A stretch of 64,000 nucleotides of DNA from Heliocidaris tuberculata. Its lineage: Eukaryota; Echinodermata; Echinoidea; Camarodonta; Echinometridae. Location of the stretch: positions 9,815,439 through 9,879,438 of the forward strand of contig CM046845.1 in the NCBI GenBank assembly GCA_025618425.1. The letters run 5' to 3'. The notes under the pieces were generated by a model. It had not been told where the DNA came from. It worked only from the letters and a program-made list of their open reading frames with translations, and made no database searches. Below, piece by piece: positions 53,326 through 64,000 of this stretch. Position 1 is the first letter of the stretch. The number at the start of each line of letters is the position of its first letter. Position numbers and translations under genes: made by a program.

Positions 53326-55118
53326 CCGTCGAATCAAAGTACAAACAATAACATCCTTTCCTTATATACTTTTGTCTTCATATTTCTAACATTACAAAAT
53401 AACACCAAACAGTAAAGTATTCAAGATCGGGACGGGAACATTGTGTTATATTTTTTTTTTTTAAGGTTGAGGAGTGTAGGGGGGAGTTAGAAGTCTAGAG
53501 ATCTCTGAGTAATGGTGAAAAACGATTCATAATCATTACTATGCTGTCATCACCATTGTGTCATGGTAATGATCATAAATCAGTCTGGAATTCTCAGACA
53601 ATAACAACAAACTTGCTTTGTCAAGTATAATAATGTACCACAGTTCTAACCATATTCATCGATTGCACGGCCCCTACACCCATGCACGATATTATATATT
53701 TCACTGGAGAGCAAGGAGTTATCACAGAACACTCACTGGAGAGAGTAAGATTGAATTTGATTAGTGGTGTAACTCCGTTCGAGAGGGGGGGGGGGGGGGG
53801 TGGGGGGGTGGCGGTGATAGCAATCAGGCACCAAGATTACACTCACGGAAAACACAATCGTAAGGGAGATAGCTGGGAGATCTTGAAAAAATTGGGCTCA
53901 TTTTGGGACGTTCTAATCCTATGTTTAGTAATTTGATACGATTTTAAAGAGAAATTTTCATTGCTATAGTCATAATTTTGTCAAAATTTTCAACAAAAGA
54001 TTGATTTCAATTTTTTTTAAAGTGGGGGGGGGGGGTACATTTGTACACCATCCCCTCTCTCAAAAGTTTGGGGGATAATACCACATCCCCTGGCTTTAAG
54101 CCCTTAAGAAAACTAGTCCTTATCCATTTCTCATTCTAAATTTTATATAAAATGTGCTGTGTATGAACGAATTATTTTAAAGTCATTTTAATTTGACGAA
54201 GCTATAATTGAACATTCATTACCTTTTGTTCATCTATAAGGATAAGTATTTGCGGGCCTACTTTGCTTACTGCATTTGCTTTTCATTATTGCCTTCTTAA
54301 TTTTACAATTATTTATTTGCATTTGTATTTTCTATGTACAGCAAAGTACCACATTTTTTTATTCAGTATAAAAACAAATTAAAGTGAAATATTTGATATA
54401 AAAATTTGATAGCGTCTCATCGTGTCTTAGCGAGAGATATTATATCATTTACATTTGCAATCGCAATTTCATTTATTTAGTCTCCAGTTGAACAACATCA
54501 ATTCATGCTTAGAGACTTTTTTTTCTCAAGTTTTTCAAAAACTCTTTCACTGAAGCATATCAATACATTTAAGTTGTTATTATATAAAAGTGATAACGTA
54601 TACCGTACTTCCGTGAATAAAGATCGTGTATTCGTATTAGTGAACTTCACTGAAACTGGTTACAGTAACAGTTGATATGCTATAAGTTGAAAGTGAATTG
54701 TACAATGAAATTCCGTATCAAATTTTCTAAGTTCGAAATAACCTTTGTGGATTGAAAATGGTCTAGGATGTTTTAATTAATGAACCAGACCTATAAAATC
54801 TCGCCTGGACATGTAACAATTAGATATTGATTTCTAGCTAATACATAATTTCTCGACAAGACGGAAATTCACAGTCGCCTTAACCTTAGGCGGAATTAGC
54901 CGGGTGCACATGAATGAGATCCGTTCCAATCTTCAAGAATCCCTGCAAAAAAAGGAAAAAAAAAACAACAAAATAAGCAGATTGGGGTTGGGCGGGGGTG
55001 GTACAAGAGGGTACTCCCCTGTTGAAAATACATTTAGATATTTTTAACGTAAATGTGATTTCACCCCCTAGAAAACCTTCAGATTTGTTAGATATTTTGA
55101 CTCAAATTTTAAGAAATT

Positions 55119-55618
55119 NNNNNNNNNNNNNNNNNNNNNNNNNNNNNNNNNNNNNNNNNNNNNNNNNNNNNNNNNNNNNNNNNNNNNNNNNNNNNNNNNN
55201 NNNNNNNNNNNNNNNNNNNNNNNNNNNNNNNNNNNNNNNNNNNNNNNNNNNNNNNNNNNNNNNNNNNNNNNNNNNNNNNNNNNNNNNNNNNNNNNNNNNN
55301 NNNNNNNNNNNNNNNNNNNNNNNNNNNNNNNNNNNNNNNNNNNNNNNNNNNNNNNNNNNNNNNNNNNNNNNNNNNNNNNNNNNNNNNNNNNNNNNNNNNN
55401 NNNNNNNNNNNNNNNNNNNNNNNNNNNNNNNNNNNNNNNNNNNNNNNNNNNNNNNNNNNNNNNNNNNNNNNNNNNNNNNNNNNNNNNNNNNNNNNNNNNN
55501 NNNNNNNNNNNNNNNNNNNNNNNNNNNNNNNNNNNNNNNNNNNNNNNNNNNNNNNNNNNNNNNNNNNNNNNNNNNNNNNNNNNNNNNNNNNNNNNNNNNN
55601 NNNNNNNNNNNNNNNNNN
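55119..55618. other. Assembly gap (500 N)
   Basis: Exactly 500 unknown bases, a round number suggesting a gap of nominal size. Open frames drawn across it are meaningless. Confidence 0.99.
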
Positions 55619-55653
55619 GCAGCAAATGTGGTACAAGCATATGCATGTGTTTA

Positions 55654-55857
55654 AGGGCTGGTAACATTTGTCCGATAAGGAATAACAATAAAGAGATTTT
55701 TCATTAAAATTACACCCAAAAGCTGCCATACTATCAATAAAACGAGCAAACTCACTCGTTACTCACAATATAGTACATGTAGGGTGTACTTTGTACATGT
55801 ACCTTTAATTGAAAACTTCGTTATCATTATCGTTATCAGACAAATGTGACCAGCCCT
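55654..55857. mobile_element. MITE with AGGGCTGGT arms, TSD TTA
   Basis: Left AGGGCTGGTAACATTTGTCC and inverted right AGGGCTGGTCACATTTGTCT, both followed by GATAA; TTA on each side. 36 bases right of the assembly gap. Confidence 0.8.
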
Positions 55858-58159
55858 TTACTGTAGTCTAAAATCCTTTATCAATTTAAATTGGTCCCTT
55901 TTGAATGAAACAATAAAAAGTCTTAAGAGCTTTAGCAAGGAATATAGATGAAGCCAAAACTACATATCATCATGAAAAAGAAATATAATGTTGCTAGTAA
56001 TGAGACATTCCTTGAATTTACGTTGGATATTATAGTGGGACCGTATAAAGGAGCTCTGATATAACAATTTTGCTGGTCCGAAGTCTTTATGTCATTTTGT
56101 TTTTTAACCCTGATATAACAAGGTAATTTTCATGGTCCCAAGGTCCTCATTATATAATCAATCTGAATTATTGTGTGTACCTCAATTAGGTACACTGTAT
56201 TGGCTTACTAACATGTGGAAAAGTTCACATTGCTTTATCAAATTCTCTGTTTGCACTGAATATATTAAATTGCATGCAATTCTCTTCAATTTCAATGTGG
56301 ATGAGCAAGTTTTATTTCTGTACATACATGTACCCCTCATGGCTTTGCTGTAAGTGTTGATGTACTGGATGATCTTGATCTACAAACATGGAGTACACCT
56401 GCAGTACCTTCTTCAGCTTGGCAGTCATCTTGTTCATTTGTGTTTGATAGTCACTACGTGTCTACCTGCATGCCCATCAGGAAAATAAAATTGTGCATTT
56501 TAGGATTTATTAAAAATATTAATATTCTAACAAATCACACTAATCACACGTGAATTTTGACTTGTATTTACAAATGAAGATGATACACTTTCAATTCAGC
56601 ACAGGAAGAACATATTCTTATAGCATGTAAGTAGATTGCTACACCTCATTATTGAAAAATACTTCAGATCACTTCTGCTATGAAAAAAACTCCCAAGAAA
56701 TCAATTTCACAGGGGTGAAAGATATAAAAAAATCTTTACATCAACTTTTGCAAGAGGCATTTCAAAGATAAAGAAATGTTTCAAATTATAGTGATATCAA
56801 GCTGTGCAATATGTTGATCTTCCTATGATCATTCTATCAGACATACCCAATCACATAAGAAAAATAATTATGAAAATTTATAAAACAGGTGATGAATCAA
56901 TATCTTATGATTAGAGGTCTACATGTATATACAGGTGTATAAGTGACATTGTTGATGATAATGCTGTTTGTTTGAACAATTATTACTGACAAAATTTATA
57001 TGCATAAGCCAATTTCAACTTAGAAATAGCGGCAGTGTTCTATACAGTTGGATATTCATTTACCGTATTTCAGAATTGCAAGGGTATCAGCTATTTATTG
57101 AATAACTGTAAACATAATCACATTTTTGGAAAGTGAATATGTCTCTCAAAGGAAAATCAGTGTTATTTCTCTTATTCAACACAAAACAAAAACTCAGCAG
57201 GAACAAAAGGATTGAATGTACAACAAAAAATACAAAAGTTCAGCTTATTCCCAACTTTGTATAGACCAAAATGTATGCATGATTCAAGTTTCATGAGCTG
57301 CATCACATAGTCTGTACAATCCATTCAAATGGTACAATGCACTGTTGCTAATTTGGTCTCATTTCATGACCATATCCAAAGCAAGATTTAGAACATTGGA
57401 CTGATGATTTTGCTGTTTAATTTGGGTGTTTTTATATGGCTGTCCACACTTTTTCTGTTAATGTACACTGCACTCTAAAGGTGATCACTTGACAGGAAAC
57501 ACTCATGAATTGATCTTTGATATAGAATGGGTAAAAAGAATGAAACACATGTTAAGCTCCAATCAGAAAAAAAATTGACGAAGCCAAAGTTATAGCATTT
57601 AAAGGCTTTTAGTTCTCCTTTATTTTTGATATGTTATTTATTCATTCAACCATAAAACTCTAAACCAGATGAATTCTCGACTGCGCGCAGTCGAAATGTA
57701 TGCCTCCGCCTTTGCCAGATCAGAAATATATCTAACATTCATGTTGATTTCTTTAAACTGTGTTCATGTTACTGATTCGTCTAATCAATTAATCACCCTA
57801 TCTTTTTATACTTATACAGTCATTGCATGCTTGAAAAAATATCCATGACAGGATTATACAGCTGCCATTATCATACTTTTAGGTTTAGTAATGATATCAA
57901 GCAAAGTGAAATGTTGAGCAATTGTATTTATATGCCCATGCCATGAAAATGGGACAAAATGTTAAAAAATGTTAATTTCTAAAAATATATTCTACTAAGA
58001 AGCATTTCATACCATTTAAAAGCTTAGAATATGTCCTATTTATAAATGTAATGATTTCTTCGGGACCACGCCCATAAATTTAGAGGGCAGGACTGAAAAA
58101 TGTGTTTTTTTAACCACTAAAAAGTAGTCAAGATGCAAATTCTACAGATATCATTATAG

Positions 58160-59090
58160 AGACTGGTAAATACATGTAGATAAAACCAGAATAAAAAGCC
58201 TCTAATTACATGTTAATTGACCTCTTTGACTTTACACCTTATAACCCAAAAGTCTGATCACTTTACATGTACAGTGTATCTCCTCCTAGTCATGAATACA
58301 AAATAGTTGAGATATGGTGATAACAAAGGTAAACCAGAATAAAAAACCTCTAATTACATGTTAATTGACCTCTTTGACATTAGACCTTAATACACCTTAT
58401 AACCCAAAAGTCTGATCACTTTATCTCCTCCTACTCATGAATACAAAATAGTTGAGATATTGTGATAAAAAAGGTAAAAAACACATTAATTTCACATACA
58501 TCTGTATAATGACCTCTATGACCTGTCACCTTTGACCTACGTGAACAAAAAGCTAATCAGTTCGTCTCATTATGGTGATGCATACTAGTTCCAAGTTTGA
58601 AGTTAATGGATCAAATGGTTCTTGAGATACATGTATCACGTTAAGGCTAAAACCTGCAATTTCAGAATTGACCTCTATGACCTTTGACCTTTGACCTACG
58701 TATCACAAAATCTATTCAGATCATCTTCCTATGGTGATACATACTACCACTAAGTTTGAAGTTCATACCTCAAATGGTTCTTGAGTTATGCTAGAACTAG
58801 TCTAACAACTGAAATTTCAGAAAATGGCCTCTGTGACCTTGACCTTTGACCTACATACCCCCAAATCTAATCAACAAGTTTGAAGTTCATACCTCTTGTG
58901 GTTCTTGAGTTATCGCTAGAACGAGGCTAACAACTGAAATTTCAGAAAAATGGCCTCTGTGACCTTGACCTTTGACCTGCATACCCCCAAATCTAATCAG
59001 ATCGTCTTCCTATGGTGATACATACTAGCACCAAGTTTGAAGTTCATACCTCATGTGGTTCTTGAGTTATCGCTAGAACAAGAAAGCAGG
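58160..59090. repeat. Degenerate satellite, about six units of 126-159 bases
   Basis: Unit marks (GACCTCT or GGCCTCT) at 58219, 58367, 58511, 58670, 58826 and 58952. Shared words are AAGTTTGAAGTTCATACCTC and GGTTCTTGAGTTATCGCTAG. The later units carry TGACCTTTGACCT-type motifs. The array ends near a GGAC tetranucleotide run (59092-59116). Confidence 0.88.
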
Positions 59091-59091
59091 G

Positions 59092-59117
59092 CGGACGGAC
59101 GGACGGACGGACGGAAG
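59092..59117. repeat. GGAC tetranucleotide repeat
   Basis: GGACGGACGGACGG-type run closing the satellite-bearing segment, followed by AACCCGAAAACATAAATGCC. Confidence 0.9.
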
Positions 59118-62100
59118 GACAACCCGAAAACATAAATGCCTACCATAAAAAGTGAATTTGATGCATTTTAGGGACAACAGTGTAAGTGCGCTATATTATA
59201 CTAGAAATATTTTTAACATATCATTTCAAAGGTTATATACATACTAGAATATTGGACTTAAAGAGAATAAGCTCATAAAGGAACATTTTGGTCATGAACA
59301 TTCTTTTAAATGTTATTCATTGAAAGAAATGCCTATTTGAAATAAGTGTTGGGTTTGAATTGCATCAAACAATCTTTATATCCATGTGATGGATATCCTT
59401 TCCAATGCCTTGACTTGATTATTATGTTCAATTACTATCCGAACCTGTTTCCAGTATCATTTGTAAGGATGACAGTGAATATTTCCACATTGTACTCTCC
59501 ACTGTATATCTTGCCATTGTATTATTAATGCATGCCATACAACTCAATTGTTACTATGTCGCAGTCCTCGTCCTCTTCCTCTCTCTCTCTACTCCCATCT
59601 TCCCTTCTTTCTCTCTACTTCACTCCCTCTCTTTAATTGTCTGTTCCTTTCTTCCATTCTTGTATTAATTTATATTGTGTTTGTGTAATGTGTATTCAGG
59701 CGTACCCACTACATGTTGGGATCGCGCCTTCTTTCTTGTAATTTTTTTGCAAGTTCTCGTTTATATCCATACTACTAACTGTACAATTTGAACAGATGAT
59801 GAATATTGTCAAAATTGATGGAAGAAAATAAATGTTGGTTTGAAAGAATCAGGCTTTGTGTCATAACTATTAAAGCTAATGTTAAGATTTCAGAATGTTT
59901 GCAATGAGCAGGCAGGAAGAAAACTGATATTGGAGGACAATGGACCTTCTTCGTTATTGACCCAAATTCTGTAAATTGGCATCAGTTAAAAACATTGAAG
60001 TCTATGAGAGTGACTAGTCTAATTCAAGCTACCTGTAGGTACATTTCTTTAAAATAACCCATAAAATCTAATAATTACGTTGCCAAAGAAGGGGGTAGGA
60101 CATCCATTCTTCCAGTGTGTGTGTTTCAGAATGCTCCACATGAGATTAAGGAAGTTCACCCTAGGTGACATTCTATGCAACTAATACATATCCATCTTCA
60201 ACTTTTTCAAAAAAGTATTGCCTACATGTACTTAATGTAGAACAAATCTAGGGATTACTGCCATTCTGAAATATAGCTTTTTGAAAAAGCATTCACAATG
60301 AGGACAACATATTTTCCCGGGGGAGGGGGAGGGGGCAGTCAAATATATTGCTGTACACACACGTGACCACAGGTTTTCCGAAACCCCCCTAAACAAGTTT
60401 TATCCATTGGTCAAAATCACACCCTTTTTGAGGTTTTTCACTTTTTCTCAAGAAATTTCCCCCTAAATAAGTTTAACCCCCTCGAACAGACCCCCTAAAC
60501 AAGGTGTACCTCAATTAAACCTCTGAAAAGTCCTAGCTATTTTGGGCCTGTACACATATCACAGAATGTCTGCTATCTGATTGTTTTCAGGCCGGTATTT
60601 CTACATCTATATAGCTCTATTTGTAAAAACATTACATAAGGAATTTAACAATTTTTGGAAAAGAGGCTCTCACCTTATTAGCTTGTGTACTTTTTGTACA
60701 AAGAGAGAGAGAGTAAATTTTTTTAGAAAAATATATCATAACAGAATATGAATAATGATGTCTAAGGTTGATATTATATCACACTTCCAATTAATATTCA
60801 CCACAAGTACATGTATATAACTATATACACTACATACATGTAGCTATCAGGTGAAAAATTTGTGCACTATGCTAAAGAGTTTACTACTATAATTTTTTTC
60901 ATAAATTTTATACAAAACAGCAATCATTTTTTGCTGTTGGATTTTGACCTGAGTAATGACTTTCACTGGACTCTCATTACTTTTGTAAAGAGTAAGCTTT
61001 GAATGATAAAATAAGCTTTTCATTATGCATTTCATGCCTGTTTAGAGTAAAACAGAAAGAAAAAAGTACATGTACAGTTGGTGTATTTACCCTAAACAAT
61101 TGCATGCTTCTGCACATGGCATGCATATTGTAAAGAATGATGTTGTTGAATTTAAAGGGCAATCTAATTTTCTAATCTAATTTTCTAACAAGTTAATCCG
61201 GATAAATCAAGAAAAATCAGAGAAACAGATTGGTGAAAGTTCGAACAAAATCATTTGAAAAAAGAAATACAAGTAGTTTAAAAAGTGGTCATCACTACCA
61301 TACCGTCCACACAGGAGCTGTCCTTTTAAGAGGCAATGCCAACACTTACCGGGTACATATTTTAAATGCCCTTTGAGAAGCCACTTTCCCTCATCTTTGT
61401 TCATTTAACTTGTATTGTTTTTCTTGTGTATGCAAGTATGTTTCAACAGTTTTTCCTTGATTTTTATTCTACACCTTAGTTCCTTATTGTTTTTTTCCTT
61501 TTAGATTCTACTTTGCATACATGTTTAATGTTTTAATATGTTTTTAATTGTACAGACAGGGCCTCTTGGAAGAGCAATATTCTTCATTGAAAGTGCCACA
61601 CTGTATAAAGAAGACTGTAATAAATATGTTTTAAATGAATGAATAAAAAAATTCATCATCCTACCATGATGTACTTGGAGACATTTGTTCTACACAAATA
61701 TTATTGACTATTGATTTCCAATTTTCTACGAAGCACGTTTTTTCCCTTGGAACTGTACTAAAAATATTTTCGAGATAGCATGTTCTTCTACATGTAGGTT
61801 CTCCAAAAAAAGTCATATCAGGTCATAAAGTCGGAAAATGACATTTCAACCTTACTGAATGTTGGAACAAGTAGGAGCGTTGTCCTGCATCACATTAAGG
61901 TGCTATTATTTATTTGTCAATTTGAAAATCATGAGTGTCTAATGATTGCAACTTTATAACAAAATCATGGCTTTCTTATAACTTGACTGATTTAAAAAGG
62001 AGAAACAAAAATCTGCTTTTCTTGATTTATTCCCCTTTTCCTTTGGAACAACTTGATACTAAGGCTAGACTTCCCTTTAAAAGACCTTTTTATATTTGGG

Positions 62101-62154
62101 GTTGTGTTATTGATGGTTGCTGTCAACATCTCAGTTGCAGAAATAATGCACCAA

Positions 62155-62436
62155 AATGCACAAAGACGTAGAGGTGACATGATCCAAGTATACAAGATCA
62201 TTCATGGTCTCGACAGAATCCTGAGTAATGCCTTCTTTGAATACTCTACTTCCAGTACAAGGGGTCATAGCCTAAAACTCACCAAAAACAGATGCAAGAC
62301 CAAGGAAAGACAGGAAGCCTTCAGCCAATGAATAATTAATGAGTGGAATTCACTGCCCGAGGAAGTGGTCACTGCTCCCTCGGTGAACACATTCAAGACC
62401 AGACTTGACCGGGTACATGTATGGGCAAACCAATGA
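62155..62436 (+). pseudogene. CR1-like LINE reverse-transcriptase C-terminus with one nonsense codon
   Basis: Reads QRRRGDMIQVYKIIHGLDRI, STRGHSLKLTKNRCKTKERQ, AFSQ, TGA stop (62329-62331), then IINEWNSLPEEVVTAPSVNT and FKTRLD. Family members have Arg at the stop, so TGA probably arose from CGA. The 3' region may extend to the AAGAAGAAGAA at about 62745-62756. Confidence 0.88.
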
Positions 62437-62813
62437 TTCAGCTCCCCATACATGTAGAGCAAGCTACTGAGAGCACAGTAAGAGAGCCAGAGACACACGG
62501 AATAATATACAAGAAAAGGAAAAGAAAGGATGACCCCGAGCCAGCAATGAGAATAGTCAAGAAGAGCCAGAACTGGAAGCCCGACTGCTGAGACGACAGC
62601 AATCTTGGGTAAAGGTGAAGAAAATGAACTCGTACAAAAAAAAAACCCAACAAAAATAAATAAACTCTGACAGTGCTATGGATTTGTGATCTCCTGTGCT
62701 CATGCAAGCACAGTTCTTCGCCAAGCGGAGGAAATCAATATAAGAAGAAGAAGAATACAAATTGACTTTTACAAACTATAGACCTGGCAGTACCGGTACT
62801 AGTAGTAGATCAG

Positions 62814-62949
62814 GGCCACGTCTTATAAAGAGTTGCGATTGATTCAAATCGATCACAAATTAAAACTTTGTACTTAAGAGATAGGAGTTGCGATTGATTT
62901 CAAGTTGCGATCGATTCAAATCAATCGCAACTCTTTATAAGACGGGGCC
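62814..62949. mobile_element. GGCCC-type MITE, TSD CAG
   Basis: Left GGCCACGTCTTATAAAGAGT and inverted right GGCCCCGTCTTATAAAGAGT, then TGCGATTGATT. CAG flanks both sides (62811-62813, 62950-62952). Close relative of 4249-4405. Confidence 0.9.
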
Positions 62950-62952
62950 CAG

Positions 62953-63879
62953 ATCACTACTACCTTGATCATCTGAAATTTTCAGGATGTTTTTTTATCT
63001 GTCCTGTGATTGCAAGTATGCTTTGACAATGTTTTACTATATAGGCCAGGATTTGGTTTGAAATCTTATAATGCAACTTGCACACTCCTAACTGATTGGA
63101 TGAGATTGCAAATCGCAACAAAATGTTAGACTTGATCTTCTCTACACCATGGTGGTATTTCCAGCTTGTCACTGATTTGCGTTGGAAAGTCATTAAGTGA
63201 CGGTGGGGGCAAGGTAGCTGCAGTTTTGAAGGCATGGTTGCCTGTTGTAGGAAGTCATTTGAAAATTTCTGATACTGATTTTGCTTTGACCTTTGCTCTG
63301 GTGACACATGCAGAATGTTTTATTTGATTAAAGATAGGGTTAGGGTTAGTGTTGCTATTGGCAGGCCTGTTTATTAATGATAAGGCAAGTGATGTCACCC
63401 ATCATGAGAAAGAATGAGTATATGGTAAGCTGGACAGACTTCCATGTAGCTTTTCCATTTTATTTCTTCATCTATCCATCTTTCATCCCAAATGAAATGA
63501 GAAGGTCTTGATAAATTTTGGATAATATCAATACACACATACATTAAATTGCAAAAATGAACAACAGAGATGACAATTATTGAGTAAGAGAGCAGTGTAT
63601 GTGAAGTTTATCTTGTCAGAATACATCATAGATCAATGGTATGTTTCTAAAAAAACAACAACAACACACAGTTGAATAGCTACAGGGCACATGCTATCCC
63701 CTCAATCAATTGGTTAAACAAGGGGGAATAAGACAGAAAAGACACACAAAAAAGAGGAAAGTGACAGAGGGAAGAAGAATGAGCAAAGACAATGATAAAA
63801 CTCCCTCCCATACCCTCCCCCTAATTAATGGCCTTGTTAATTTTCATTTCATCTATTTTGTAAGATCGGTGCCATCCCG

Positions 63880-63916
<37 letters not shown>

Positions 63917-64000
63917 ATGATGTGCCCCCTGAATGTGCTGACCCTTATCATTAAAACACTTTTGGGATACTTGAAAACATTCAGAGTTTGTATGGGATTG
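62953..64000. other. Right-edge region, no gene recognised
   Basis: No supported gene. Contains TAGGGTTAGGGTTAG-like telomeric-type words near 63335-63349 (too short to matter) and a C-run of about 33 bases at 63883-63915. Confidence 0.6.

Larger units (their letters stand above)
50134..55118. other. Intergenic region after the repeat-kinase gene
   Basis: Holds the 3' UTR, a foldback element (50553-51760), several G-runs (51272-51290, 52290-52307, 53787-53809, 54025-54036), a GA microsatellite (52614-52688) and a GAACC foldback repeat (53155-53325). No gene recognised. Confidence 0.65.
55619..62154. other. Intergenic DNA, no gene recognised
   Basis: AT-rich, many TACATGTA words. Contains a small MITE (55654-55857), an 18-base palindrome (57677-57694) and a satellite array (58160-59090). 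No conserved frame or splice chain found on either strand. Confidence 0.6.

Noticed and set aside
54998..55729. Open frames of about 206-218 codons
   Set aside because: Mostly unknown residues from the 500-N gap.
61150..61380. Possible further TTAA element (AAAGGGCAATC ... ATGCCCTTTG)
   Set aside because: Arms match over only about eight bases and the right border is not TTAA, so it was not listed as an element.
63335..63349. TAGGGTTAGGGTTAG as an interstitial telomere
   Set aside because: Only about two units; expected by chance in 64 kb of AT-rich DNA.

Overview
The window is animal nuclear DNA, AT-rich, full of introns and small transposon relics, with one 500-base run of N (a scaffold gap). 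Protein similarity recognised by eye, the deuterostome-style exon structure, very frequent TACATGTA words and many short inverted-repeat elements suggest an echinoderm, most likely a sea urchin. That placement is an inference from sequence character, not a database match.

Three protein-coding genes can be built exon by exon, each with matching splice phases. (1) Minus strand, 27183 down to 577: RELCH (KIAA1468), 21 coding exons giving 1124 codons; the last exon(s) lie beyond the left edge. (2) Plus strand, 30299-37495: LYRM4 (ISD11), 3 exons, 93 residues, complete. (3) Plus strand, 42090-50133: an unrecognised 856-residue protein, 11 exons. Its N-terminal half is an array of about 50-residue repeats, one per phase-0 exon, and its C-terminal half is a protein kinase domain in one large exon. 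This third gene is the best candidate for something undescribed. RELCH and LYRM4 are divergently transcribed about 3.1 kb apart. I see no functional link among the three genes.

The rest is introns and intergenic DNA shaped by mobile elements. Visible families are: TTAA-flanked inverted-repeat elements (three families, six copies, in RELCH introns); GGCCC-ended MITEs with 3-bp target duplications (six clear copies plus decayed ones); two hAT-like elements with perfect 8-bp target duplications (444 bp and 2066 bp); a MULE-like 224-bp element with a 9-bp duplication; a pogo/mariner-like element; a 1.2-kb long-arm foldback element; five 3' tails of LINE reverse transcriptases; and a tRNA-derived SINE head. 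There are also simple repeats, the largest about 80 units of AGG, and a satellite at 58.1-59.1 kb made of units carrying nuclear-receptor-like TGACCTTTGACC motifs.

From 50.2 kb to the right edge no host gene is recognisable; it holds repeats, LINE tails, the gap and unassigned DNA.
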